Shown here: positions 33,211-43,566 of the stretch, in pieces | How the letters are laid out: the number at the start of each line of letters is the position of its first letter | Numbering within the stretch: position 1 is the stretch's first letter | Assembly: GCA_013407085.1 (NCBI GenBank) | Contig: JACCGJ010023559.1 | Span: 124,001 to 188,000 of the forward strand | DNA: 64,000 nt | DNA from: Atriophallophorus winterbourni | Lineage: Eukaryota > Platyhelminthes > Trematoda > Plagiorchiida > Microphallidae | Direction: 5' to 3' | Position numbers and translations under genes: made by a program | The notes under the pieces: generated by a model | Seen by the model: the letters and a program-made list of their open reading frames with translations, nothing else | Databases searched by the model: none | Told to the model about the DNA's origin: nothing

Positions 33211-35340
33211 TACGGTCGCTTTTGAAATGCGTGCTGAGACTGCGTCACGACAAGTTATCTAGCCAAACTAAGCTCACTGCTAAAGTTTTAGATAATAAAA
33301 AGTTACTCTACCAGTTTATCAACAACAAACAGAAAGTTCGTACTGCTATCCCTTCGCTTACCACCAAGCACGGCAACACGACTACCACAAAGGAAGCTGC
33401 AAATGCTTTGAAGGAACATTATGTGCCAATATTTCAAGGATCTTCGGTGTCTCCTCATATTTCTCTTCCTCCTTTTTCATCCTCTTTTCTTATTTCAAGT
33501 GTTGATTTTACCCCTTCGCCCGTCCGAAACAAAATTTTGCAACTGCGCACCAACTCGTCCCCGGGAATCGACGGCATTACACCGAAAGCATTGCAGACAG
33601 TTGCCGATCAGCTTTTGGAACCTCTAGCTCACTACTTCCAGCAGTCTCTGACTGTGCGGCACTTTGCCTGGATCAGGCTTGTGCTTTCATACATACTTCC
33701 AGCGTTTATTGGATGCCTTCGAAGTCCCAAATGGCTGGAAAGACGGAATCATCATACTACTTTTTAAAAGCGGCAATCGCAGTGACCCAGCAAATTATCG
33801 CCCGGTCACGTTGCTTCCTGTCCTGTCAAAGGTGATGGAATCGATTATCGCCGATCACATTATGACTGTGATGGAGCGCTCGAATGTACTCACAGCGGGG
33901 CAGCATGGTTTTAGGCGGGGTCGATCATGCACTTCTAACTTACTATTCGCCAAAACCCATTGGACCAAAGATGCTGATGAAGGGTATGGTGTAGACGTCA
34001 TATATTTAGACTTCTCCAAGGCGTTCGACAAAGTTGATCATGCGATACTCCTTGAGAAATTACGAGCAATTGGAATAGGACCTCCGCTGTTAACATGGAT
34101 GGCAGCATTTCTTGGTCCCAGATCTCTGCGTGTACGAGTCAGGGATGAGCTCTCCGAACCTTTCCCAGTTTACTGCGGCGTACCCCAAGGATCCGTTCTT
34201 GGTCCGCGTTTGTTTTTGTTGTTTATCAACGATATTACAAAATATGTGACATCTCCACTCCTTCTATTTGCCGATGACATAAAATTATGGCGCGTCATCC
34301 GCTCACCCACGGACAACTGAGATCTACAGTCGGACCTCACCTCATTACAGTGCTGGGCCGCTTGTAATAATCTCCCGTTCAACACTGACAAATGTCGCGT
34401 ACTATTGGTGCGTCGGCGAGGAGGTGGAACTCGCTTACAGTTCTGCAAGCAGGAGAAAGACCTCGGCGTGTTGACGCAAGACGATCTGGGTTGTTCTGCT
34501 CAGTGCGCCCAGGCATCCACCGTGGCGAACCGGAATGTTGGACTTCTCAGAAGAGCGTTCGGTTTCTTTAACCCCGGGCTTTTCAAGCACCTATTGAATG
34601 CGTATGTTCGACCACACTTGGAATATGCAGATTCCGTCTGGAACACATCATGGAGCAGCCCCAACGACGAGCTACGAAATTAGTCAAGGGTTTGCGTTAC
34701 ACGAGCTACGAAGCTCGACTCCAAGTGCTTAATCTCTTCTCCACCAAGTACCGTCGCATTCGCGGCGATATGATTTTGACTTACCGCATTTTTACGGAGG
34801 ATGGACACCCGTGCAGCGGAATGCTGTCGTTGGCCCCACCTTCCGGGAATCGCGGACACCACCTCAAGTTATCTTATCAGTACAGCCGACTTGAATGCCG
34901 AATCAATTTTTCGCGCTTCGAGTCTCTCGCACCTGGAACTTCCTACCCCCATCAGTTATTTCCGCCCCCTCTCTTAGCATTTTTAAGGAGCGCCTTGATC
35001 TCCACTTTTTCAATATAATGCGCAATTTTTAACTTCATTCATATTTGTACTGTGATACTGCACCCTTCTTTTCTTTCCAGCGTATATTCGCGTTCACATT
35101 CCTTTGAAACTGCCCAAACTTCCACGGACCCATATTTTGAACATTGTCGTGTGGTTACCCTATAAGCTTTTGGCTTGAACCCCAACCTTTTAACTGTCCA
35201 AGAACGCACCCATTATCCCCGTCCATAACAATTACTTTTAATTTCGACCCATTATGTACAATATCCTGTGGTTATTTTTAAGCTTGCTGCTATTTTTACC
35301 ACAACAAACAATTAACTATTGACTATATTGATATAAAGGT
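33210..35340 (+). mobile_element. Best preserved CR1-like LINE (5'-truncated RT)
   Basis: RT fingers KLLYQFINNKQKVRTAIPSL and SSPGIDGITPKALQ, then WKDGIIILLFKSGNRSDPAN, YRPVTLLPVLSKVMESII, QHGFRRGRSCTSNLL, VIYLDFSKAFDKVDHAILLE, GVPQGSVLGPRLFLLFINDI and an intact LLFADDIKLW. The thumb follows in shifted frames (RRAFGFFNPGLFKHLLNAYV; ATKLVKGLRYTSYEARLQVL). Lesions: a 52 bp SINE A insertion at 33642, TGA at 34318, frameshifts near 34655 and 34925. The endonuclease is missing. About 320 bp of 3' UTR follow. Conservation suggests recent activity. Confidence 0.9.
33642..33693 (+). mobile_element. SINE A copy 6: 52 bp 3' end with 9 bp target-site duplication
   Basis: The insert is the last 52 bp of SINE A, ending TTTCATACA with the tail running into the duplication. 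TACTTCCAG occurs at 33633-33641 and again at 33694-33702. Without the insert plus one duplication (61 bp) the RT would read LLEPLAHYFQRLLDAFEV. Confidence 0.9.
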
Positions 35341-35439
35341 AAAAGTTTAGTGACGTTTAAAGTTCCATGGCCACATTCGCGTCCAGACGTACACCACAAC
35401 GGGTTTCTGGTTGTTTGCTACAATCGGATGGAAACAGTA

Positions 35440-35650
35440 CGATCGGATTAAGAGAGCCTTGAAGTATTGGCAAAGTGGTATATAAAAGTATGCTTGAATA
35501 GCAGTGTTAAAAACGGTAGTTACAAATAACCACAATGTTCAAATAGAAAATAAACATTATTTCTAATACGTGGTTGGTTGTGGTTCTTAACAACTTGACA
35601 CAAAGTGATTCCAGGCCAAGCAGTGACGTTATATTAGTATCAGTATCACA
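35440..35650 (-). repeat. Dispersed repeat B, copy 3
   Basis: The minus strand contains GCTTGGCCTGGAATCACTTT and AACATTGTGGTTATTTGTA as in the other two copies, with about 40 bp of extra sequence between them. Confidence 0.7.
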
Positions 35651-36079
35651 GTACAATAGTCAACCAAGTCGAAACGAATGCCCAGATTGCTTCGGATGTG
35701 CTTGAACACACCCGACACTACCAGTAGTGATTCATAGGGAGCACTGTTGTGTGTACCTTTGAATGGAAGATAGGAGAGTTCTCCTCACCGAAAGGTGAGA
35801 GTTAATGCATGTTGCATGAGGAATCGAATGAAAAGACGATGAACAGCAGTTAATTTCGACAAAAACGAAAATAATTGGATAGATGATGATGCATAATACG
35901 GAAATTTTATGGAACATACATTCGTGGAAGACATCTAGCATCCATGCGCCATTATAACAAGCAATCTGATTTAACCAAGAAGAAGACCCTATGGCAGTTA
36001 CAAGTTACAAGAACCGAAATTACCGCAATAATAAGTTTTTCCCAAGGGCATGAATAGGTTCGATGTTAAGTTCAAGGTG

Positions 36080-36950
36080 CAGTTCAGTTCAGTTCAGTTT
36101 GCACAGAACTGTATGTGACTAACGAGCCAATCCGGCGTCCAGATTTCTTTCGGTGGTATGCCACAGAAGAGCGTCCACCACTTCAAACAATAACTTCACA
36201 AATATCTTCTGGTATGAGAGTAATCTGGAATGCAACTGAAAAAACTCCCCTCACCAATAGGTGAGGAGAAACATTGGTGCGTCCCAAAGACAACATGAGG
36301 ATCATATTTACTATTCCCTTACGGATAAAAATCAAGAAATAATGTAGGCCACACAAAGTCAAGTTCATTCTTGAAACCCCTTACCGAAGTAGAAAAAACA
36401 ACTTCTTTAGGAAGTCGATTCCAGTAATTTACAACCCTTTCACTAAAGAAGAACTTACGAACATTGGACCTGAAATGTCGCTTGACCAGTTTCAATGGAT
36501 GGCCTCGAGTACCCACACTTGGAGCCAAAGTATACAATAAACTGGGATGAATAGTACTGAAACTTGACATGATTTTGCAGGTCTCAATCAGGTCCCCACC
36601 TAGCCTCCTCTTTTTTAGTGAGAAGAGCTCTGTGGTCAGCAATCGTTCCTCATACGACCTACTCGATTGTGCGAGTAGCTGAACATTGAACACCTTCCAG
36701 CTTGACAATATCTTTTTTCAAATAAGGTGACCATACTTGAACGCAATACTCGAGATTTGGTCTTACGACCGCTTTTGTATAATGGTATGAAAACCTCTGG
36801 GGACCTGAGGGATAAAACTGATCGAAAGCGAAAAAGCTCTCTGCTAGCGCGTTATGCAGCAGCTGCGCATTGATCAGCCCATTTAAAGACTCCTCAAACT
36901 TCTATACCTAAGACACAAGCTTTCGGCACCCCAATTTATCTAAAGTATAT
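36080..36950 (-). mobile_element. CR1-like LINE thumb and 3' end
   Basis: The minus strand thumb (36900-36320) shows [60 protein letters not shown] and GFKNELDFVWPTLFLDFYP. The 3' UTR follows with the hairpin CCTCACCTATTGGTGAGG (36250) and a tail of about four TGAAC units at 36080-36104. Its upstream side is cut by the Gypsy LTR. Confidence 0.85.
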
Positions 36951-37191
36951 GTGATGAATTAAATTGTATTGAATTGCGTGAATTAACCAACCCAAGAATT
37001 GAATTGAGAATAACCACACTCACTTGAATCACACAGCGTATATTAACTAATGTAACTAACAACGAGAATTTTAATTGCAGAATTATCGATTAGTATTGAT
37101 TGTTATTCAAACAATCATCACAACCACCGCAGCTCCTAATCGTCCTCGGATTTTTGTAATCTTGAATAGGTTTGTTCCTCAGTCTTTCAGA
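36950..37191 (-). repeat. 3' LTR of the Gypsy element
   Basis: Aligns end to end with 40929-41170. The end of the integrase frame (stop at 37090) lies inside it, so Pol overlaps the LTR by about 100 bp. Confidence 0.95.
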
Positions 37192-38070
37192 TCTTCTGAC
37201 AGGTTCACTTGATTCAGTATTCTCGGAAGAATCTGGAGGTGTTGTGTTATGATTGCTAACGCAACCAGTATCAGAACGCAACTGACCTGAATCTTGGTAG
37301 ATGATTTGATCTGCATGACGATTGTGCACAGTTCCGTCTTCCAGATCAAGTATTTTTACCATATTTCTTCCGATCTTGTTTAATACAATACCGGTACTTG
37401 GACGATAATCATTTCCACGATAGTATGATACTTCGGCTGATCCAAGTTCCAGCAGGTTCGATCTCAAGGATCGAGATTTCGATAACATGGATGGTGTATT
37501 TCCAGTAGTTGAATGTTTACTATTGCGATATTGAAGCAAGAAATTGTCAATACAACGATCAAGTTCATTAAATGTTGTTTGAGAACAAGAGGAAATTGCA
37601 CGTTTTAGCGTAGCTACAAAGTTTTCGGCTAATCCATTCGATTGTGGATGTCTGGGTGCAGTAAACAAATGTCGGCAACCAAGTGAATGTAGCCACTGAG
37701 TAACACATGAAGCAGAGAAATGGCTTCCATTATCACTCACGACAGCTATAGGAACACCTTCGCGGCTGAAAACCTTTCATAATGCAAGCATTGAGAAATC
37801 AGAATTGGGTTTAGTAGTAAGGAAAACTTCTGGCCATTTTGACTAGGAATCGATAATCACAAGAGCATAGTATTTCTTCAGAAATGGTCCGCAGTAATCC
37901 ATATGAATACGTTGCCAGGCTTCACAGGCTAATGGCCATGGAGTCCATTTTGATGGCTGACAGAATAATTTGTGCTTACAGGAATGGCATGAAGAAGCAG
38001 TTCTGCGGATATCAGTATCAATCTCAGGCCACCAGCATAATTGTCTGGCCAACGATTTCATTTTTTTCAA
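37090..38070 (-). pseudogene. Gypsy integrase, broken by frameshift and two stops
   Basis: Continues Pol after the frameshift: finger Cys pair SSCHSCKH, first catalytic Asp in RIHMDYCGPF, second in VVSDNGSHFSASC, Glu in HPQSNGLAENFVATLKRA (D-D-E), C-terminal RHADQIIYQD. In-frame stops occur near 37845 (TAG after LVIIDS) and 37778 (TGA where a Trp is expected). Confidence 0.9.
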
Positions 38071-40909
38071 TACCTAAGTGTCCCGAATGCAAATCATCAA
38101 GTATTTGCTTGCGAAGTGAGGGAGGAATAACAATACGATCATTGACACACAACAGACCTTCAGGTGTTACACATAATTCATCACGACGCTGATAGTAAGC
38201 TGGATATTTTTTCTTGGATGTGGCTGACCAACCTCGTTTAACTGCAGCCATTATCGGACCAAAATATTTCTTTGTCTCAAATCGTAAATCTGAACGGGAT
38301 ACACACAGTGGTTGAATCAACAAGCAGTCGGTACTGTCAGTCTTTTCATATGTCACAGCATTGCGGGATAAGTAATCTACATGCGGAATTTGTTTTGCAC
38401 TGCGATGTTCAATGGTGTAATTATATGCACCAAGTGCTATGCTCCATCGCTGAACCATTGCTGCAGTAGATTTTGCCAATGAAGATGTCGGATTGTAAAT
38501 AAATTTCAGTGCTTCATGATCAGTTACTATAGTGAATTCGTGACCAAATAAATATTTGTGTAAGCGCATGACAGCCCAGTAAACAGCAAGCGCTTCTCGA
38601 TGAGTCTGAGCATAACTTTGTTCAGCTTTACTTAGTCGACGTGAAATACACAATACCGGATGGCCATTTTGCTCTAAAACAGCACCAATTCCATAAGGAG
38701 AAGCATCCGTGATTAAAACAGAACGCAAATTTGGTGTAAACGGTTTAAGTACAGCACTGGATTGCAATATGGATAAAATATCCCGAAGTGTCTTTTCATG
38801 TTCAGAAGTCCACTTGAACGTTGTAGCATTCAGTAATGTAAACAATGAATTGGCAACTGTTGCAAAATTCGGGATGAATTTAGAATAATATTGTAGCACT
38901 CCCATTACCGATCGAAGTTCACTAAAAGAATTTGGCGATTTCATTTCAACTAGAGGTTTAAGACGATTCTGGTCTGGCCTTAGTCCATTAGACGATACAC
39001 AGTATCCGAGACAATCAATCTCATCAACAGAAATGATGCATTTATCTGGATTAAATTTCACGTTATAATGTTTAAGACGAGAGAGTAATGCTAATAAACG
39101 TTGATCGTGAACACGATTATCGGGTGCATGAATAATAATATCGTCTTGATAGACTTCGACACCAGCAAGACCATCGACAATATTGTTCATTACATCTTGA
39201 AATACAGCTGGTGAAACAGATAAGCCAAACGGAAGAAACTTGTAACGATACAATCCAAAAGGCGTGTTAATGGTTGTAGCTTCACTTGATGCTTCATCAA
39301 GTGGTATCTGTAGGTAGGCATCCTTCAGATCGATTTTAGAGAAAACACATGAACCATGTAAACGAGATAATATAGCTTCGGGTTCTTCAGTTGTACAACT
39401 TCGTTTCATTAATCGAGGGTTCAGTGTCACTCTGTAATCTCCACAAACACGGGGCGTTTGTCCATCTCTTTTCAGAGGTGTAACTATTGGTGTGGCCCAT
39501 TTGGAGGCTGCCACTGGAACAAGAATCCCACGTTCACACAAAGAATTAATCACTTTTCGAACAGGTTCCCTTAAACCATATGCAATCAGGCGACGTTTCA
39601 TAAATATAGGATCACCAGTTATTTCTAAATGAACAGGTTTTATGTTCATGCCACCGGAATGCGATGCACACTGACGAATTAAATCTTTTATTGGATGAGA
39701 GTCAAATTTTGATAATGAACTTGTAGACAAAAATGAAAAGTCAATATTGAGTAACTTCAGCGATTTTAATCCAAGGATAGGTGGACTAGATTTCGTGACA
39801 ATGAATGAACACTCAACTGGTTTGGCAGTACCATATCTGACTGGAATAGAGCAAACTCCGACAACAGGTACAGAATGTCCTGTAACGCCGTGAATCGAAA
39901 TGTCAGATTGATGAATTTGAGCATCAGGGGCAAAATGTTTCAAGTCATTCAATGAAATCAATGATTCCACACTTCCTGTATCAAGTATAAATTCTTTGGA
40001 ACCATAACTACTGAATATACGTTTACGAATATGAGACACTGTGTATGGTGACACTGATAATGATAGTGAGCTGATTTGATTTTCAACATTGACGACTTTT
40101 GTATCATTACTATGCACATAACATGTCTTAGAATTTCGACAAACTGATTGAATATGTCCAAGTTTACCACATTTAAAACATTTAGCATTACGAAATGGAC
40201 AAGTAAATCGAGAATGTAACTTGCCACAAGATGCACATTTTCCAAACTTCTGATTGTCAAAATTAGACTTGCTTTTGCCGAATTTGCTTACTCTGTCTGG
40301 TTTGACATCAGAATCACTTTGTCGCTGTGGTCGGTTGCTGGACTGAGGTTTAGATCTAGAGGTTCCGAACAAAACAGTTTGAGTGTCAGCATTAATTTGA
40401 CGATTAATTTCTTTTGAAACATCTTCATAATGTTCGCATATTGTCTTGACATTTTCATAGGTTGGATTCTTCAACATCAATAACTGGCGATATAAATCAG
40501 GTTCATTGATACCAGCAATTAAACGATCTCTTAAATGATCATATAGTTTATCTTCGAATGCACAACGTGTAGCCTGTATTTGCAATTCCAGAATAAATTG
40601 ACGAATAGATTGGTTTTCTTGTCTTTGCATTGTATTAAAGCGTGCACGTTCAGCAATTTCGAAATTTTTCGGAGTGACATGCGCTAATAGAATAGATTTC
40701 AATTCATTGAAAGTCTTCTTGGCAGGTAGGATAGGGAATGATAAATTTTTCAGCAAAGCATAAGCATCTTCTCCTGCTGAAGTGAGAAAATGCGCAGTGA
40801 TAATTGAATCAGGCATTTCACCCTTGGTGAGACACCAAAGTTCAAAACGTTCCAGATAATCTTCAATTTCTCTGGGAGTTCCATGAATATTGAGAGGTCC
40901 GTACGACAT
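38024..40909 (-). CDS. Gypsy Gag-Pol polyprotein (Gag, protease, RT, RNase H)
   Basis: From MSYGPLNIHG (ATG at 40909) the frame is open for about 960 codons. Order: Gag capsid-like region (DYLERFELWCLTKGEMPDSI), nucleocapsid Cys motifs KCASCGKLHSRFTC and CFKCGKLGHIQSVC (CCHC), protease FILDTGSVESLIS, RT with DYRVTLNPRL, SKIDLKDAYLQIPLDEASSE, FLPFGLSVSPAVFQDVMNNI and catalytic VYQDDIIIHAP, RNase H with LITDASPYGIGAVLEQNGHP, HREALAVYWAVMRLHKYLFG and IVTDHEALKFIY, and the start of the integrase His-His finger (LHSGHLGIEK). A frameshift near 38060 ends it. All RT and protease active-site residues are intact. Confidence 0.95.
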   Translation of the reverse strand: MSYGPLNIHGTPREIEDYLERFELWCLTKGEMPDSIITAHFLTSAGEDAYALLKNLSFPILPAKKTFNELKSILLAHVTPKNFEIAERARFNTMQRQENQSIRQFILELQIQATRCAFEDKLYDHLRDRLIAGINEPDLYRQLLMLKNPTYENVKTICEHYEDVSKEINRQINADTQTVLFGTSRSKPQSSNRPQRQSDSDVKPDRVSKFGKSKSNFDNQKFGKCASCGKLHSRFTCPFRNAKCFKCGKLGHIQSVCRNSKTCYVHSNDTKVVNVENQISSLSLSVSPYTVSHIRKRIFSSYGSKEFILDTGSVESLISLNDLKHFAPDAQIHQSDISIHGVTGHSVPVVGVCSIPVRYGTAKPVECSFIVTKSSPPILGLKSLKLLNIDFSFLSTSSLSKFDSHPIKDLIRQCASHSGGMNIKPVHLEITGDPIFMKRRLIAYGLREPVRKVINSLCERGILVPVAASKWATPIVTPLKRDGQTPRVCGDYRVTLNPRLMKRSCTTEEPEAILSRLHGSCVFSKIDLKDAYLQIPLDEASSEATTINTPFGLYRYKFLPFGLSVSPAVFQDVMNNIVDGLAGVEVYQDDIIIHAPDNRVHDQRLLALLSRLKHYNVKFNPDKCIISVDEIDCLGYCVSSNGLRPDQNRLKPLVEMKSPNSFSELRSVMGVLQYYSKFIPNFATVANSLFTLLNATTFKWTSEHEKTLRDILSILQSSAVLKPFTPNLRSVLITDASPYGIGAVLEQNGHPVLCISRRLSKAEQSYAQTHREALAVYWAVMRLHKYLFGHEFTIVTDHEALKFIYNPTSSLAKSTAAMVQRWSIALGAYNYTIEHRSAKQIPHVDYLSRNAVTYEKTDSTDCLLIQPLCVSRSDLRFETKKYFGPIMAAVKRGWSATSKKKYPAYYQRRDELCVTPEGLLCVNDRIVIPPSLRKQILDDLHSGHLGIEKNEIVGQTIMLVA

Positions 40910-40928
40910 AGCTGATCGCGACGCCAAT

Positions 40929-41170
40929 TGTGATGAATTGAATTGTATTGAATTGAGTGAATTAACCAACCCAAGAATTGAATTGAGAATAACCACACTC
41001 ACTTGAATCACACAGCGTATATTAATTAATGTAACTAACAACGAGAATTTTAATTGCAGAATTATCGATTAGTATTGATTGTTATTCAAACAATCATCAC
41101 AACCACCGCAGCTCCTAATCGTCCTCGGATTTTTGTAATCTTGAATAGGTTTGTTCCTCGGTCTTTCAGA
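40929..41170 (-). repeat. 5' LTR of the Gypsy element
   Basis: Same length as the 3' LTR, about 98% identical by eye (G/A, A/C, T/C and G/A differences seen). Confidence 0.95.
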
Positions 41171-41371
41171 GTATGCCATCCGGACCAGCAACCTCTAGCC
41201 TTCTAATGACTTTAGACAAGAGATAGCATGTAGTGAAGTTAACCGGTAGATCCCATGTAGCTTTACAGGCTTAGGTTTTTCATCTTTTAGCGTTATCCCG
41301 TAAATAAAATGAGGGCTAGAGTTCTCTGTGTTTTTCATTTTTATTATACACAATGCTGCTTTAGCTGACCT
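41171..41371 (-). mobile_element. Short CR1-like RT remnant upstream of the Gypsy insertion
   Basis: The minus strand reads VAGPDGI directly before the LTR, the start of the RT finger motif. On the other side of the Gypsy element the LINE resumes only in the thumb. Confidence 0.5.
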
Positions 41372-41640
41372 CTCACCGTGCTAGTGAAGAGAAACTGCTT
41401 TTTCTTTTCCCATCATCGGCTATAACGCGGTGCTTCCTAAGTTCAACCCGGATAATCTCTTGGCTTCGCGATCGGCGAAGATTTCAAATAGACAAGAAGA
41501 ATATACGTTTTTGCAGTGGTGGGTGCTTCTCTGCAGCTTTCCACGACATAAAAATTCAGGACACTCGATTGGCTTGTTAGCCACATACTGTCCTGTGCAA
41601 ACTGAACTGAACTGAACTGAACTGAATTACTTGAAGGTCA
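41372..41640 (+). mobile_element. CR1-like LINE 3' end with (TGAAC)n tail
   Basis: Hairpin CTGACCTCTCACC...GTGAAGAG, then TGCTTCCTAAGTTCAACCCG (also at 1-40, inverted), GATTGGCTTGTTAGCCACAT and five GAACT units. Confidence 0.8.
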
Positions 41641-42001
41641 TCACCATATAAACCCTTGTAACAACTTCGAAAATGACATTTGATTTTCCTTTAATGTATC
41701 AACGATTAATTGAACTCATCGTTCCGTAAATATATATGAAACCTTTTCAAAATATAATGTTGTATGTCAAGTTAGACATAAATATCCAAATATTATTACA
41801 ACATAATATGGACAACTCAAAATAACCTTTTTCTCTTTCAAGAACAATTTTGCTGGTTATTTTGAAAGCTTCAATGATTCCTGCACCAGTAAATAAGTAT
41901 CATTGTATGAATTTTCCTATTATATTTCAGGGCAAGCAGTTACCTTCTCCATCCTAATTTCTATATAATGAGTAAAAATGTAAAAAACGTATTTTTACAT
42001 T

Positions 42002-42095
42002 TTTATCATATCTGTCTAGGCCTGGACAACCTGACAGTAAATAAGCCCACATGCAGTCTATGACTGTGTTTCATTTTACCTCAACTAGGCCACAC
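42002..42095 (+). mobile_element. SINE A copy 7, partial
   Basis: CTGTCTAGGCCTGGACAACC TGACAGTA..., followed by AGTCTATGACTGTG; the tail is missing. Confidence 0.7.
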
Positions 42096-42132
42096 CACAC
42101 ATTGTTCGCGCATATTATTGCATTGTTTCCTG

Positions 42133-42340
42133 AATAGCTGACCTCTCACCGTGCTGGTGAAGAGATACCCTACCTTACTTTCCAGTTATTCGGGAGCAAG
42201 AACGTGTGAAAAGTACGAACTGTGTACTCGATATCGAAGTGCCGGGTGCTCAACCGCATACCGTCGAAGGAAATCTGGGCGCGTGATTGGCTTTTAGCCA
42301 CCGTCAGCCCTGTGCAACTTGAACTTGAACTTGAACTTGA
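42133..42340 (+). mobile_element. CR1-like LINE 3' end with (TTGAAC)n tail
   Basis: Starts CTGACCTCTCACCGTGCTGG and ends GATTGGCTTTTAGCCACCGT, CAGCCCTGTGCAA and four hexamers; a sister family of 41372-41640. Confidence 0.8.
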
Positions 42341-42865
42341 GTATGCCATTGCATATAGTCTGATAGAAGACACATCATTTCTTCCAAATAGCGTTGTCTA
42401 ACTTCTATATCCCTTATCTCAATTTCAATTTTGTCCAAAGCGGCAGAAGTGCAAACAGTCCACTGGCTGATAATTGTTAATAAAAACGTTTTTAATATGC
42501 CTACTAACAAACTACAAGTAATAGCAGGTGCAGTGCTCAAGGAAAGTTTAGCAAGTCGTTCCAGATCGATTGCTTTGATGAGCTGAAGCCATTTTTTGAT
42601 ACGTTTCCCAATGACCCTCTCACTAATGACTATCCCCACAGTTCCTTTTCTCAATCTCTGCAACCATTTGTGCAACGTTTTGCTGAAAAGCAGAGGCAAA
42701 ACTCAACGAAATGGAAATGAAAAGAAAATCAAGGGAGCGGATAAAATGGGAGAGGGAGATTGCTTTGGAAGGAATCGAAATTAAAATAAGAGAGATAAAA
42801 GAAAATACTATTTGGAAATAATGATGTGTCTTTAATCCGATGACGAATAATTTTCAGAAAATAAT

Positions 42866-42951
42866 TTCGCCACCGTGACTCGAACCTGCGACCTCAGGTT
42901 TATTAGGCGAAGCACATGACCAGTGCACCACTAGCTCACTGACGCATTGTC
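42866..42951 (-). repeat. tRNA-derived repeat (pol III box remnant)
   Basis: Minus strand A box TGAGCTAGTGG and near-perfect B box GGTTCGAGTCA. Acceptor and T stems do not pair well, so it is a SINE head or pseudo-tRNA rather than a tRNA gene. Confidence 0.6.
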
Positions 42952-43016
42952 TAAATTAAAAGTAATTAGATAGACTTTTTATTTCAATGCTACACTTCTT
43001 TTCAGCTTATCCAAAA

Positions 43017-43209
43017 TTGGTGGTGATAACGTTTACCATCTTTAAGGAGGTGTGAAACAAGCGCATGCGGATCCTGATCTTACTGTCCCTACCTGATGAG
43101 TGCAAACAGCACGAAACCGGTCGTGGGGTGTTTTGTGACGGAAGAGCATGCAACTGTATATTTTGTTTGGTGGTGATAACGTTTACCATCTTTAAGGAGG
43201 TGTGAAACA
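43017..43209 (+). mobile_element. Retrozyme-like hammerhead repeat, 1.3 tandem units of 150 bp
   Basis: A 43 bp block is repeated exactly at 43017-43059 and 43167-43209 (offset 150). Between them lies a complete hammerhead (43087-43128). No ORF and no tRNA boxes on this strand. Small tandem units with one hammerhead per unit are the layout of retrozymes and Smα-type repeats. Confidence 0.82.
43087..43128 (+). ncRNA. Type I hammerhead ribozyme with minimal stem III
   Basis: Stem I CCCTAC (43087-43092) pairs with GTGGGG (43123-43128, one G-U). Core CTGATGA 43093-43099. Stem II GTGC/GCAC around AAACA. GAAA 43113-43116. Stem III ACC/GGT without a loop. Cleavable C at 43122. Such a short stem III usually needs a dimeric form to cut well. 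Confidence 0.93.
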
Positions 43210-43535
43210 TGAGAAATTCGTATGTAGGATCCGCTAGTGTAAAGCTATAGAAAAAGGTTATTCTATGTAATTTTCTGGCGTTTCAATTTTAATATCTAAT
43301 ATCTCAATAGTATTGTGTATATTATCCGAGTTATTTAATCATTTTCAATTGTTGATAAAATTCCAAGAAGCATATAGGCGCTTAGTGTTTGATCAAAATC
43401 AGAATTGGTTTTATGAGATCTCGCGAATTTGCTGAGATTAAATGGGTCTTTTGATGCAAATGTACATTTTATTATTTATTAAAGATATACTCGATCGAGA
43501 AATCGGTTGATATACGTATGGCTATCAAGTAAATG

Positions 43536-43566
<31 letters not shown>

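Larger units (their letters stand above)
36950..41170 (-). mobile_element. Ty3/Gypsy LTR retrotransposon
   Basis: LTRs of 242 bp at both ends differ at about four positions. Between them, on the minus strand, is one Gag-Pol frame followed by a broken integrase. The gag ATG lies only about 20 bp after the 5' LTR, so the primer binding site must be in the 5' LTR boundary region (ATTGGCGTCGCGATCAG). Flanks GTATA (left) and GTATG (right) are a near-perfect 5 bp target duplication. The young LTRs contrast with a disabled integrase, so this copy would need help in trans. Confidence 0.95.

Noticed and set aside
42866..42951. Possible functional tRNA gene on the minus strand
   Set aside because: The boxes are good but the acceptor and T stems do not pair and the anticodon stem is unclear; kept only as a tRNA-derived repeat.
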